Source: Ashinkailepas kermadecensis (taxonomy: Eukaryota > Arthropoda > Thecostraca > Neolepadidae). Taken from it: a stretch of DNA of 64,000 bases. The translations under genes were made by a program, and so were the position numbers. How positions within the stretch are numbered: position 1 is the stretch's first letter; each line of letters starts with the position of its first letter. Below the pieces are notes generated by a model. The model saw only the letters and a program-made list of their open reading frames with translations, did no database searches and was not told where the DNA came from. Location: contig JAOTOM010004840.1 in the NCBI GenBank assembly GCA_034440615.1, positions 124,001 through 188,000 on the forward strand, written 5' to 3'. Positions 27,379 through 39,907 of this stretch are shown here, one piece after another.

Positions 27379-28815
27379 TCAGGTTTCGGTCAAAATACAG
27401 GTATGAAGTGTCATCGGTGCGGTATGCGTGAGTGGAACATAGTCAGTGGCGCACTGGACGACACGTGGCGGCCGGCTGGTGTCGGGAGGCGTGTCAGAGG
27501 TGTCCCCAACACTGCCGGCGCCGCTGCTCACCTGGTAGCCGCCGTCCATCATCTCCTGACTGGTGTGGTCGGCCGAGTAGGGCGGCCCGGCCGACTCGCG
27601 ACACTGCTCGCCCACCACCTCGAACTTGACGACGGACGGCTCGCCGCTGTCGGCGCTCGCCTGGTACAGCGTCACCGTGTCGTTGATCATCGGCCCCAGG
27701 TCGGCTGGTTCGAAGTACGGCTGGTGCGCCGGCTCGGTGGCGCGCCGCGTGCTGGCACGCCGCGGCACCCGCTTCACCTCCGGGTGCTGCTTGCGGTAGT
27801 GCTTGCGCAGGTGGTCGCGCGTGAAGAAGCGCTCCGAGCAGAGGTGACACTCGTACGTGTAGCGGCCCTCGTGCACGTTCATGTGCTCCTTGTACTTGTG
27901 TTTGGTGGCGAAAGTGCGGCCGCACACGCCGCACGAGTACGACTGCTGCGAATGGTGCGTGCGCGTGTGTGCCATCAGCCGCTGGTAACCCTGGCAGCTC
28001 TTCTGGCACACGTCGCACGGGAAGGCGTCCTTGTCGTGCTCCAGGTTCAGGTGGCTGCGCAGCTGCCGCAACAGTCGGAACTCCTGGCCGCACACGCGAC
28101 ACGCGTGCTGCTGGCTGCTGTGGGAGTGCGCGTGCCGGTCCAGGTTGGAGCGGAACCGGAACGTCTTGTTGCACGTCTCGCAGCGGTACTGGCCGTGTCG
28201 GCCGTGCGACAGCTGGTGTATCTTAAGGTTGTAGACGCGGTTGAACGTGCGGCCGCACTGGCGGCACGGGAACTCGCGCTCGTTCGGCCGGAACTTGCGC
28301 TGGATCTTGAGTCCGAACCGCTGCATGTGCTCCACCTCGTGCATCAGCTTGAGGTGGCGCTTGAACATGTGGATCTGCGTGAAGAGGCGGTCGCAGTAGG
28401 GACACTGCACGCGCGCCGCCAGCACCGCCACCGGCTCGCACTTGGCGGCGTGCTGACAGACGGAGACGTGGTGCTCGTAGTCGGCGTAGTCGTGACTCTG
28501 CGTCTTGCACTGGGCGCACACCAGAGCCTGACATAGCCGAATGTGCTGGTCGTGCTTGGCGTTGGTGATGAACTCCTCCCGGCAGAACAGACACACGATG
28601 TGGCAGTTGATCTCGTCGCGCCAGTGCTGGAACAGACCGGTCTTGTCGTCGAATCGTCTGGTGCAGCGGTAGCAGCGCAGCACCGTCACGTTGCTGTGCC
28701 GGTCCAGCTCGCGACAGCCCGCCTCGTGGCGAGCCGCCTCGGAGCTGCAGCGAGGCACCTCGGCCGTCTCCTCGCCGGAGGCTCGCGGAAGATTCAGCTG
28801 GCGCAAAACACCCAT
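27379..28815 (-). CDS. C2H2 zinc-finger protein, multi-finger
   Basis: Uninterrupted 478-codon frame on the minus strand. Fingers in order: CYRC...HWRDEINCH; CLFC...HIRLC (atypical); CAQC...HVSVCQH; CPYCDRLF...HLKLMH; CRQCGRTF...HQLSH; CETCNKTF...HAHSH; CRVCGQEF...HLNLEH; CDVCQKS...HTRTH; CGVCGRTF...HMNVH; CHLCSERF...HYRKQH. That is about ten in residues 45-345. A Ser/Thr/Pro-rich tail follows. Likely a nuclear DNA-binding protein; target unknown. The start at 28815 is uncertain: a polypyrimidine-poor acceptor TTTGCGCCAG|CTG five codons later could make this an internal exon. A strong donor CAG|GTGAGC at 27532 suggests the coding sequence leaves this frame there and continues at 26177 or 26153, so the last 50 codons may be intron read-through. 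Confidence 0.85.
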   Translation of the reverse strand: MGVLRQLNLPRASGEETAEVPRCSSEAARHEAGCRELDRHSNVTVLRCYRCTRRFDDKTGLFQHWRDEINCHIVCLFCREEFITNAKHDQHIRLCQALVCAQCKTQSHDYADYEHHVSVCQHAAKCEPVAVLAARVQCPYCDRLFTQIHMFKRHLKLMHEVEHMQRFGLKIQRKFRPNEREFPCRQCGRTFNRVYNLKIHQLSHGRHGQYRCETCNKTFRFRSNLDRHAHSHSSQQHACRVCGQEFRLLRQLRSHLNLEHDKDAFPCDVCQKSCQGYQRLMAHTRTHHSQQSYSCGVCGRTFATKHKYKEHMNVHEGRYTYECHLCSERFFTRDHLRKHYRKQHPEVKRVPRRASTRRATEPAHQPYFEPADLGPMINDTVTLYQASADSGEPSVVKFEVVGEQCRESAGPPYSADHTSQEMMDGGYQVSSGAGSVGDTSDTPPDTSRPPRVVQCATDYVPLTHTAPMTLHTCILTET

Positions 28816-30746
28816 CAGAAACAGTTATGGCTATGGTATAAGCACTCAGCACTGTGCAACAAAAGCCGGCGGACGTCTCCCATAGCTAGGGCCGTTCTTT
28901 ATTTTCCGTACAGGTGAAGCTGGCTCTCATCTGTTATCCGTCGTGGACACCACAACTCAGGAATTAATTCATGAAAACATATCGATCAATGAACTCGTCA
29001 GGGTAGACAACCGGTTGTGAAATATATGTCGCCGTAATGCATCAATTTACGACAAATTTATCCAGCATGTGTGATCCGCCTGGCGCCGCCCCTGAATGTG
29101 TTCTGGTCAGCCCCGGTCGCCGTGACCTTGTCAGAGGGCAGAGGGGAGGATGGGGCCTGGACTCGTCGCCGATCCGCCGCGGAGTGCGAGTGTTGGGTGC
29201 ACGTGGTGTCGTAGTTTACCAAGAACATCATAGTTTTTTGTTGAAACCCGATTTAAGAACGCACACATCAAGCAACAATGTGAACAAGGTTGCATTTGCA
29301 TTTGCATTTGCATGCAGTGATCAACTTTGAGTTCCGAATTTGAAACATACATTATGGCACCATGCATTATTGGCCGCTTTGGCACAACCTGACATGTTTT
29401 GCCATGAGGAGCTCACGATTACCAGCTAAGCTATTCCACAAATTGTGCTTAAAAGTAAACTCGGCTACTGAAAATACAAGCTCACTACGGTAAGCCGAAC
29501 AAACATTTGATGAGAACCTTGGGGGGGGCTTCAAGCCCCTCACTCAGTCGGACCAAGGTTCAGGTTAAGCTTTCGAAGGAATGGAGGAGCTACCCGATAC
29601 CGGCCGTTCCAGACCAAACCGAAGAGGGGCACGGATGAGCATATGAAGAACATGGATGTTCATCGTGAAACGGTGCACGGCGTTCTACTGAATGCTATCG
29701 CCGCATACATCAGTACCAGGTCAGTCTGATTCTGATGAACTATAAGAATCCATCACTTAATTATGTATTAATTATGGATTGCTGACCTGATGAATGTGAT
29801 CTGAATATGATTAATATAGGATATTGTTCAGTATGTGAAAAACATGGAGAAGCAGTCAATATATATGGATTGCTAGCATGGTTCCGTCCCAATACAAACA
29901 CTGCGGCATCAGACTTTCAATTTCGCATCGATGCATGCTTTCTGTCGCGACAGGAATGATCTCTCTGGTTTAAAGATCGCTTTATGAAACCTTATATTAC
30001 TCCAGACACCAGTATTTGGTGCCAATCGTAAGTCACCATAGCCAAGTTGAACCTGCGATAATTTGCATACATGGACCCTGGGAAAGTAGGACGTTTGGGA
30101 ATCGGTATCCAACACCAAATGGCAGGATGCATTGCTGGGATCCAAGGCAATGCCACGTTCCTAGCTATGCTCGGTATATCGAAGTTATTGACCTGAATTA
30201 GTCGGTAAACTACATGTATGTATGTATGTGGCGAGGTCAAATCGTGAGTGGATTTAATTGTGCGAATCTGAGCTTGACTCCCATGAGCTCTTGAGCTTGA
30301 CGCCCATGAGCTCTTGAGCTTGACGTCCATGCCTGGAATGCATTCGGTGTACAGACAGGCGCAAGTTGCTGACATCCGATTCTGGCAAAAGTTTGACGTT
30401 TCACATGCTGTCGGTCACCGATTCACGTGCATTGTAAGAATCAAGCGACATTGGATTGGATGAGTGGTATGCAACACGCAAGTTTTGGGTTCACAGTTCT
30501 ATCGCAATTCGAGTGAAGTGATGCGAGGCGGGTGGTGGCAACGACTTCCTCGGTGGCGATTGCGGACGAAATACCATCGGTAGGCGTGGATTAAACTTTG
30601 ACGGGCTAAAGTTTGCTTGCTTATTTGTGGCAGGGAGCAGCCCAAACGACTTACTCTCGTGTGCATGACACCGAAGTTCAGCTTAGAGGACCGGCCCAAC
30701 CCGACCGCGACGCCTATGAAACCGTAAGATATTTGTGTCATAGCAT
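28816..30746. other. No gene recognised
   Basis: Upstream flank of the zinc-finger gene. A small 27-bp triplicated repeat sits at 30270-30335 (gagcttgac.cccatgagctctt). No splice-bounded exon is apparent. Confidence 0.4.
30270..30335. repeat. Three-copy 27-bp tandem repeat
   Basis: 'gagcttgactcccatgagct', 'gagcttgacgcccatgagct' and 'gagcttgacgtccatg' in tandem. Confidence 0.8.
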
Positions 30747-30761
30747 TCCGCGTTCAAATTT

Positions 30762-30783
30762 TTCTAGTCGAAACGCCCTAAAG
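30762..30783 (+). mobile_element. 22-bp SINE tail insertion, 15-nt target duplication
   Basis: 'ttctagtcgaaacgcccta' + 'aag' between perfect 15-nt repeats 'tccgcgttcaaattt' at 30747-30761 and 30784-30798. It carries the 'gcgcccctaaa'-like core of the other copies. Confidence 0.75.
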
Positions 30784-30798
30784 TCCGCGTTCAAATTT

Positions 30799-31534
30799 GT
30801 TCGCAGGGTGAGATGCGCTCTTTTTATTTTAACCCATTCTTTATCCAAATACTTTTCGAACAGTGTTCTCCTTGTTTAAACAAAGAGACTTGTGGTAATT
30901 CCGCTTCCCGGGAATTTTAACAGCATTTCGTGGTAAAATGTACCATTTTAAGTTCTAATCTTATCAATGAGAACCAGGTCATCCCCTTTCATCTTGAGAT
31001 TAACCAACCAATCATAACATTTCTTCTGGAGACTCTCAATCTTTGTTCAAACGAAGGACCTTGCGGTGACAGCGTTTGGTTTGCGTGTCAGGGAGTCAAG
31101 TGCAGTCCTGGATGGAACTTTTTTAAAATTTGTTTCTGCCTTTGGTAATGCAATTTCGTGGAAATGCCGCATTCAAAATAATTTTAGTTGTGCATACATG
31201 CTTGAAGGCGCGTGGATATCCAAACACTCAAGGCAATGAATGCGCCTGTGACTGATATTCAGGGAGATCCGACTTCGCAACCCTTTTAACCCTTTCATTG
31301 TGGCAGAATTCCATACCCCTCCCAGTATGGGGAGAAGGGTCAGTTTGACCACCACCCCACTAACTTTTGTCCTAAGCTAGATGGGAATGCGAGGAAAACG
31401 CATGATGTGGTTCCATCCTAGGGGTTTCCAGTTACATTTGGCTACCTCTTTTGATTGACCTTCTAGGTCAGGTCAAACAGGTCAATTCGTGATGCGATTA
31501 GTCGCCCGGTCTTCGTCGTAGTATTCACACTCTA
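30799..31534. other. No gene recognised
   Basis: AT-rich spacer without exon or repeat signature. Confidence 0.4.
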
Positions 31535-32915
31535 GCCTGTTTCATAAAGCAAAATTCCGGTGTAAGTAGTAAGTAGTAAAATTATGTTTCATAAAACAAA
31601 ATCTACAATCTTAATTTACTACTTCAAGTTTACTACTTACTACTTACTACCATCCTGGGCTAAATTCAGGCAGGCTGTTTCATAAAAGTTACTACTTACA
31701 ACTACAACTACAACTTGTAGTAAAAGTGAAGCAGAACTTACTACCAAAGTTTACTCTGCCCCATACGTGGTAAATGTTTCTCGAATCTGAGATTATCAAA
31801 TGATTCTATTTGAGAGAGAGACTCTGTCAAGTCATTCTCTGTCAGGCGGTTCTATCTGAGCAGTATGGACATTTAAACAAGCTGACTATTAAGCATGGAT
31901 GTTTAAAATAGGAGGTGACGAAAGCCACGGAGATTCAGGCCACGCATGAACATGAACCTGGATCTGCCAGAGCCATTTCGGTAAGAGCTTATACTGCTGT
32001 TTTTGTCAAATGAAAGGCAAGTAGTTTGTATTCATGGTGATAGATTAGCTCCTGACTCTCCGTGGGTTAGCTGATGGGATGCACATTTTCTCGGAAGGGC
32101 GCTTTCGGCGGAAAATTCGCCGAGCGGGAAGGATGAACTCAGGCATACTGAAGGGCGCCTTTTCGTCTCAAAAGGACCCCTTTTCCTCTGAAAGAGATAC
32201 CTTTGGCAGATAAATCCGTTAAGGGTACGGGACGCTTTCCCGTCCGGAGAGCCGCCAAGGGTGGGGGGCACATGCTCCAAGTGTCCCCTGTATCCACCTC
32301 TGGTCCAAGTGGCCTTGAGGAAGTTTGATGGGGCTATTTCACTCAGTCGATCAGCTGGTGTAGTTACAACAATCAGTTAGCGGCCATGTCGCAGCGGTCA
32401 CGCGCAACTCTCGTTTTTCCCCCGCTCGCGCACTTTCTTGCAGTTACCGCAGTCACAGTCAGTTACAGTGAACCGGTCGAAGTGGTCAAGCTGTTGAAGT
32501 CAATGTAAAGTAGTTGGGATGTCCAAGAATTAACGGGCGTTGTCAATATCAGTATCTGTCTGATTCACGTTCTAACGGGATACGTCAACAACCCAGGCGA
32601 TGTTTGACGTGAGCTGAGGGAATATTTCCGTGATGCTTCTCGTTGACGGCGGTCATTTGGCTTCCATAATGAAAGTCGCGTTCTCTTCTGTGTGCAACAA
32701 GGAGCACTACTATTGATACCAGAGCAAATTGTAAGTAGAACGGATGCTAGCATTTCTAGTTGCTTTGTCAGTTGATTGGTGTACAGCCCATACTTTATTT
32801 GTATGGCTGTCTTCGGTGGTACCGGTTCAAGCTGCATAATCTTTTCCCAAACGTGTCACGAAGCATTATTGGCCTTTGGGTGCGCTCCACACACATATGG
32901 GGACCCCTTGGAGAC

Positions 32916-33009
<94 letters not shown>

Positions 33010-33648
33010 TCAGGACTTTGTAAATGAAGACCTATCTCCTCCTGTTCAACAAGTTTTCCAGACAGCATAGACCCACTCCCCCACAAAAACAGGGGCCTGC
33101 GCCCATTTCACTCCCGCTCCCTGCCCCCCACCGCCACCACCTCTAATCTACCCACTTGTGAACAGGATGACACGCTTTTTCGTGTTGAGCTCCCCGGGAT
33201 ATTTTTTTTTGCACAAGTAAGTAAAAAGATGCCTGAAAATAGCAATTAGCCATTGATGTTCACGCTTGCTCACGTTTGCTTCATTGATCCGAGCTGAAAC
33301 TGTCTTTTAGCCCACATTTACATTTACAAAATCCGTACAATTACATTTGCTTTTACATTGTTTACAATATTACGATTTATACATGTATTTTTCAACAATT
33401 CGGTACCTACAATGGCAGAAAATACGTCAATATCATGTTTTCAGGAAGTCCTGATGGCAACTTGTTTGTTTGCATCGTGACAAATGCGACGCACGTATCC
33501 AACTCGACGCATTTACTACTGACGAAAACTTACTACGACTTGTTTACAATGTACAACTTTGTTATGAAACAGTAAAGTAGCAAGTAGTAAATTAAAACTT
33601 ACGTCAGAGTAGTAAGTAGTAAGTAGTAAAAACGTTTATGAAACAGGC
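31535..33648. mobile_element. 2.1-kb DNA-transposon-like element with TIRs and TA duplication
   Basis: Left end GCCTGTTTCATAAAG after TA at 31533-31534. The right end is the reverse complement, before TA at 33649-33650. Inside both ends are arrays of 'agtaagtagtaa'. No transposase frame is seen, so it is non-autonomous. The TA duplication fits Tc1/mariner-like or related cut-and-paste elements; family is inference. A (TA)n tract at 32919-33007 lies inside. Confidence 0.7.
32919..33007. repeat. (TA)n microsatellite
   Basis: About 44 perfect TA dinucleotides. Tyr-Ile frames on both strands are artefacts. Confidence 0.97.
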
Positions 33649-33650
33649 TA

Positions 33651-35640
33651 CTGATCGTAACACGAATGGGATTTCGTGCTTCAACATCAATGACCTACAA
33701 GCGGAAGACTTGATTTACTACACTGGCACGTGCAAAAGTCAAGGGCACTGATCAGGTCGAGGTGACTTACCTGGAAATATGTGATGAATTATTGTAGCTA
33801 ACGATTTTCCAAAAAGATTGTGGTCAGGAAAAGGTAATGTCTGTCGCCAAATCAGCCAAATATTTCCATTTTTTTTTAGAATAGAAGAAAAATCTTAATT
33901 TGTTTAAACTACACATTTCAAAAATCCAAACGCAATCCAATCAACTTTAGAGCACTATAATCACACTAGAAACGAAATCGACGTGCACATTTATCCTGGT
34001 TGGTCACTTTTACTTCGCAATAGTCCGTACTTTAGTCGCAAGCCTATGCTAGCCTTTAGTACCCTCGGGACGTTCAGTCGCATCTCCGTGGCTTGACCTA
34101 ATATTGACTTGAAACATTGAACACTAGTAGACGACATATTCGTCATTACACATATTCCGTTTTTGTCTTCAAAATACTACTCGCAAAGTTTGCACACGAA
34201 TATGTTTGCGTTTAAACGCCCTGACGCTTGCCAGACGTCACAACTTGCTTTTTGTATTCTCCCTTAATTGTGGTCGGAGCACTTATGTTTCGATTTTTAC
34301 TGCTTCCCCTACTGTTAATGACACATGTTTTAATTTACATATAAAACCACATGTAAATTATGCCGTGACTTGAATTTGAACTGCTCAAACTCCGGGATCT
34401 CGAGATTGGACCTCTATTATGTGGCACGATGTGTGCTCATCAATTTTGGAAAGATATGCCAATCTTAAAAGGGTAATCTTGAACACTTTAGGAGTTATCT
34501 CTGAAAACAGTTTGGGTGAGGGCAAATTGACCCTCTGCACTGCGAGAGTTAACACTTGCCCTCGGTCATTCAGCCTTAGAGTGATTCAGCTTCGCAAGCC
34601 AGTCTGCTCCTGTGTATGTCACACAACAGTACATCTGAGGAACCCGGCCTAGCTCTGCCCGGACATCACGCTTTTGAAAATGGTATTGCACATCTTGTTT
34701 TTGCTACAGCTTCCCAAGACTAAACTCCTTCACTTAGGAGTAGACAGTCTTTTAATTTAGTTTTTTTGTTTGTTTAACAGTTTGCACCACACTATTCGTG
34801 TTGAAGTACGCGCATATTCATTTAAAGAAAAGGGCCTGCAGTGGGGCTTAGTCCGAGGACGACCCAGTCGGCTCTGACGATGGCCAGCCAGCCATTGGCG
34901 TCCGCTGCGTCTAATGACGCTATGTCACGTGACCTGCGCGCCCGACGCCAAGCGACCGCCTGGCCAGTTAGTGGAGTGGAGGGAGCCGCGCCGGACGCTG
35001 GCACGCGGCGTAAGCTGAGCGAGAAGGCTGTGCTGCTGAAGGGGCCGCGCCGCGGCGTGGCACGTGTGTCGATTCGACAATTGGAATAGCACATCTGAGT
35101 TTAATACTTTCAACATGTTCGGCGAAGTGAAACTAACTTGGACCAGAGATTACAGCCAATTTTGATTGAATTACATTGTTTTTAAATGCCGAAATTGCAG
35201 GCACCATTTACACAAGCAGGCTGTTCTACATAATATGAAGCACGTACCCCAAATTTGCACGCACTATGCCGAATTTCCGACATGGGTTTCATAGGTTAGA
35301 ATTATAAGAATTATAACCGAACGAACTCAAGTTCGATATCAATGCATTCTGTACAGCCATTACGTCATGAAATTGATGAGGCAGATTGATGCAATGGATC
35401 CGAAATATTTGAACCAATGAACTGTTCCTCATTATCGTCACAGTTCTATACATGCTGCTTACGTCACCGTGCATGCAGCGTTCACATAAGTCATCATGTT
35501 CACATCTCACCACGTTGTACATGGAGCAATCAGCCAACGAAGAAGACTATCCTGGGCTGCAGCACCAGCATATGGACATGACTGCGTCTCGCTGGCACAC
35601 CCACCTTCCTGAGCAGATGGCGGCGCCGACGACCGTGCTC
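33651..35640. other. No gene recognised; small GC-rich island at 34840-35075
   Basis: Mostly AT-rich. The GC-rich patch is open on both strands (34841-35089 + and 34822-35094 -). Neither translation is recognisable and no splice context decides between them. Confidence 0.4.
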
Positions 35641-35646
35641 GCCCAC

Positions 35647-35769
35647 CGTGATCTTCTTCTCCATCTCACTGAGCGCCTGCACATATGCCTGGTCCTCGTT
35701 GCGCAGCAGCACGTTGCCGCTGGGGCCCGGCGCCTGAATGTCGCTGAGCGCGTGCTCCACCCGGTGCAC
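35647..35769 (-). CDS. Exon of an unrecognised, probably helical protein
   Basis: Minus strand, acceptor CTGGTGCAG|GTG (35770-35771 carry the AG) and donor ACG|GTGGGC. Exactly 41 codons in phase 0: VHRVEHALSDIQAPGPSG..., LRNEDQAYVQALSEMEKKIT. The charged, heptad-like composition suggests an alpha-helical or coiled-coil segment. The phase matches the exon at 37124-37237, about 1.35 kb upstream on the same strand. Relation to the zinc-finger gene farther along this strand is unknown. I do not recognise the family. Confidence 0.6.
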
Positions 35770-35770
35770 C

Positions 35771-37123
35771 TGCACCAGGGCGGCCACAGTGCGCCACGAT
35801 CAGAGTGTGAGGAGGTCGTGTCGAGTGTGACGTCACCACACCGCTGGCGATGACTGGGACATATCGTGCACCACGAATCCGTCCAGCCATCAAATAACAC
35901 CCCAAATTAATTCCTCGTACATCCAGTTGCTGTTTCCCAAGAGGGTGCTTTCCTGCTCAGGAGACCCATGATTCGTCCCTTTGTTTCAGAGTACTGACTA
36001 GCTTGCAACGTACAACTGAACGTACAACGAATCAACTATCAACTTTGTCCTGGGTCGAGACGAGCGGCAAGGAAAAATCGTTAGTGGGGGAGATGCGCTC
36101 CTATTAATTAATGTCTTTACATCAATTGGAATACTACTTGTGCAATACCCTCGACTTGGTATTTGTGTGCTGACCAGTGTTCTCAAATTTGCTCAGTTAG
36201 GTGTCGGCCGGAGCAGAGATGTAACTATTTGTCCCATAATTGGCCGAACAAGTTGCTTCGCTAGCCGCATTCATCCGCCCCATAAACAAAGGTTATCATC
36301 TTCTCGGATACGCTACCACTCGAACGATTTTGCTATACACCTTTGTCTGTCACGGGTACAACCCGAACGGTGACAGGTACGACGATAGCTGTTTAGGGGA
36401 TCGGCTGGCGACAGACCGGACCACTGTCCCGTGCCGATCTCGCCGCACCAGTGCCGGTGGCAACGCTTGGCACGCGCTGCAAGGGTGCCAACACCGTCAT
36501 CGGATTAACATTGAGTTGGGAAATTTTCGACGAAAAGCGTGTGTTGCACATATTGAAGCTCGGCTGGACTGACGTGGGAACCATTGAGCCTGAGTTGGTA
36601 CGTACCATCTAGTAATGATAGCAAAACACAGCAGCTCAAGTATTAATATGTAAGAGAATCCAGATACATGCACACTGCACAGGGGATACGTGGGTAAGAA
36701 AGAATGACAGTTCATGTGTGGACATGTTTGCAATGTGCACTGTTGCTCTTATGCTTCTTATTTTCTTATTCAGAATCATTGGGATACTTCAATCCTTGGG
36801 GTGGCCCAAATGAAAGTTGAGGTGCCTTGAGCCATCCCAAACGTATACAGAACAACAACACTCCTGATGTGTCTAGCGGTTAACGTGAGGAATGTGCGTT
36901 TTAGGCCGATTGTCAGCCGAATAATTTATCCGTCTACATGAGCGGGAAAACTTCCGAGTACGATGCGATCAAGAAAGCTTACGAAAATATTGCTAGCTTT
37001 TCGGATCTTTTGTTATGCCAGAAGTCCGTTCACAATAGCCATATTTTAGTGAGATTTTCTGGTCGCATCGTATTCGGAAGCCTCACGGCTCATGCGAACG
37101 GGGTAAATTGAGGCGAGCCATAC
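35771..37123. other. Intron between two minus-strand exons, nothing else recognised
   Basis: No additional phase-0 exon or repeat family is seen. Confidence 0.4.
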
Positions 37124-37237
37124 CTTGACGCCGCGACTGTCCATCGTGGCCTGGTACAGCGCGAACATGTCGATCTTCAGCTGATGGTAGCGGACGCGTA
37201 GCTGGTTCATGGTGGTCTGTCGCAGCCGTTCGGCGTA
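37124..37237 (-). CDS. Exon of the same unrecognised minus-strand gene
   Basis: Acceptor CTGCTGCCTCAG|TAC and donor AAG|GTATGG. Exactly 38 codons, phase 0 at both ends: YAERLRQTTMNQLRVRYHQL, KIDMFALYQATMDSRGVK. High helix propensity, no Cys, no membrane segment. GC-rich codon ends in an AT-rich surround support a true exon. Joined to 35647-35769 it gives 79 uninterrupted residues. Confidence 0.62.
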
Positions 37238-37885
37238 CTGAGGCAGCAGGCATATGCGCTGTCAAACCGACCAACCACTGCACTGTGGCCATATTCGGGT
37301 CGATGGCATTACCTTTAAATGCAATAGCCTCATTAAACAAGGATGGCTGAAAATATGGTAGCATCGCAACAGCTACAAGAATGCGACAGTTGGCTGGTGA
37401 AGTATTGTAATTAAATATGGTGAGGCTTGTGAACAGTTTCGCTATTGGATATAGGTTGTGCATGAATTGAAAGCACCTAGGTATGACTTGAGTTTATGTA
37501 TATTTTCTTCAGCATAATTTTGTCAAGCTTTGTTGAACTTCGCGGAATCACCTTTCCTGTACCTTCATCTCATGACGTCACGAACTGTTAACGTCACATA
37601 CCAGATGGAAGCTTGGTATGCAGTCGTTATTCATTGGCCACCATAAATAACTACAAACAACTTAACTTTTCAAAAAGTTTCCGACGATGGTGCCGCATTT
37701 GCACAGAACGGTCAAAACGTTGGCGTTGGGCGTTCTGCTGTGGATGTAAAGCGTTGGTGCCGGGACGTTCTAAATGTTGAGATGACTACGTAGTGGGACG
37801 AACTGGATGGGAGGGTCCGTGCACCAGATAAAAGAGCCGGGAAGGAGTCACGACTGGCGGAGGGGGCCGTTGAGCTTGGTAGAGG
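37238..37885. other. No gene recognised
   Basis: Intronic or intergenic sequence without a candidate exon. Confidence 0.4.
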
Positions 37886-38095
37886 GACCTAAACTAGAGA
37901 AGAGGTTGCAGGGGCCGAACGAGCAGGGTCTCTGGGCCGATGAAAGGGGAAGCAAGTAGCCAGGATTGTCAAGGTAGGGTGGTACATTTTAGGGAGGCTC
38001 TCTGGGTAGAGGGACCTAAGCAAGAGGAGAGGTTCCAGGGACCGAACGAGCAGGGTCTGGGCCGAAGAAAGGGGAAACAAGTAGTCGGGATTTTT
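37886..38095. repeat. Tandem duplication, about 130-bp spacing
   Basis: Two diverged copies of a stretch containing 'ccgaacgagcagggtct' and 'gaaaggggaagcaagtag' / 'gaaaggggaaacaagtag'. Confidence 0.8.
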
Positions 38096-38159
38096 GTTCT
38101 TTCTCTCTCCCTCCCTCTACACACACCTACACACACACACAGACACACACACATGTATG

Positions 38160-38235
<76 letters not shown>

Positions 38236-38349
38236 TATGTACATATATGTATATATATGCATATATATATGTATATATATATATATGAATATATGTATAT
38301 ATATGTATATATATAAATATATGTATATATATATATGAATATATGTATA

Positions 38350-38398
<49 letters not shown>
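38160..38398. repeat. (TA)n microsatellite with GTA/GAA interruptions
   Basis: A long TA tract interrupted by gtatg, gcata and gaata words, followed by (GT)n and (TCTG)n/(TCTC)n. Preceded by (CA)n. Confidence 0.95.
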
Positions 38399-38474
38399 GT
38401 GTGTGTGTGTGTGTTATCTGCCTCTGTCTCTGCCTCTCTCTCTCTCCCTCTGTCTGTCTGTCTGTCTGTCTCTA

Positions 38475-39905
38475 TAAATTAGGAGACTGGTATTAGGCCC
38501 TTGTGTTTTCAGGCGCCCCGAAATTTAACATCAAAATATTTCATAGCGAAAGCTAACCGCTTGCGGGCCCCTCATCAACCTCCAAAGGAGTGGCCGCGCC
38601 GTTCACCTGCAGGTGGCGTGAACTGTCCGATAGCTGAGGATAAGTCATTTTGAAGTCGATTCTTTCCATTCAACCCCTCGTTAAGCGTGTGTAAAACTTG
38701 GAGGCGTTGCTAGTGCCCCCACCCTAAAATACTCATCGCGCATCTACATTTTCAGATGTAATAGGGAAAAGGACAAAATGAACATTAGCAAGGTACCAAA
38801 CAAGGGGAAGTGCCTAAAATAACTTGTTCATTAATTGTGCATATAAAAAGAAACAACATCGTTCGAAGATAGTGCAGGGTGAAACAAATCTTGAGCTTGG
38901 CATATGTAGGTCCTACCTATTGGGATGACAAATCCAGGGCCATATTAGGCAATACCACAGAAATTGTCGCGATTCTTCTACCATGTGCAGGAAATAACCA
39001 AATTTTTAGTCAAGGATGAAGATTTATGACCTCCCTTTATGACCTACCTATGACTGACTTCTCAGGTAGGGTAAAACGCCAAACCAGGCCGCCACTCCCG
39101 CTTTCCAGCCTCCTTGTCTCTGGCAAAAACTCCCACAACCCTTCTTAAATAAGCTTATAACGTCACTTAATCTGTCTTCTGTCTCTTTAGGTTGGACCAA
39201 TCAAAGCTTGTGTAACAGACGACCAATCAAAAGACGGAATGTTGGACAGGACCCTCTGTTACGTGTTGGCGCGAATTCGGACTCGGTTTGACCTTGTACA
39301 GTGCTATATACTCCAGCGGCGCAGCTCTAAGCTGTGTTTTAATAGTGGTGTGCATAGATGGAGCGTTCAAAGAGGTAGGAAACTTTATTGCACGTTTTTA
39401 ATCGTTATTCCTGCTTGTGTGCTTGTACTTTTATAGACATGCCGCGCTTTTGATAGCGGCCCTAGTTGGGGGGGGTAATTTGCGTTGGCTCAACTCGGAC
39501 CGGGTGGCCCGAGTTGGGAACAAGGCACATCTGCCGTTCAAAAATGTTATCCTAACTCGGGTCATTGGAAATATGTAGCTAGTAGTTTTCTGTTTTCATG
39601 AACGCCGTACCTGTGAGATGTTCAACATTGCGTTATGATTATATACATATACATTTTATGGTAGGTCGCGATTTCTCTCACGGAAGGGGGAGACACCGAC
39701 TTCGGGTCAACACGTAGGTACACAAGCCCGTGACTCAAGGGTCAAATGCAGGGTGGCGTCACTGGGGGCGGATCCAGGAATTGCGGTCGGGGGGGGGCAT
39801 TTGTTCTGGAGGGGTACCATTTTTCTCATATCAGCTGAAAACTCATCGAGCGGGGAGGAGTTACACTCGAGTATCCTAGACGGTCGCCACTTCTCCGGAA
39901 GTTAA
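38475..39905. other. No gene recognised
   Basis: Repeat-derived words (gggggcggatccaggaattgc near 39770) recur at 42655, pointing to a dispersed element, but no borders can be fixed. Confidence 0.35.
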
Positions 39906-39907
39906 CG

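Noticed and set aside
27373..28536. 387-residue + strand frame opposite the zinc-finger gene
   Set aside because: Antisense shadow; the minus frame has about ten orderly C2H2 fingers, the plus frame has no domain.
32760..33086. Several long frames of alternating Tyr-Ile on both strands
   Set aside because: Pure translation of a (TA)n microsatellite; the same applies at 38.2, 42.9, 44.4, 47.5 and 51.2-51.4 kb.
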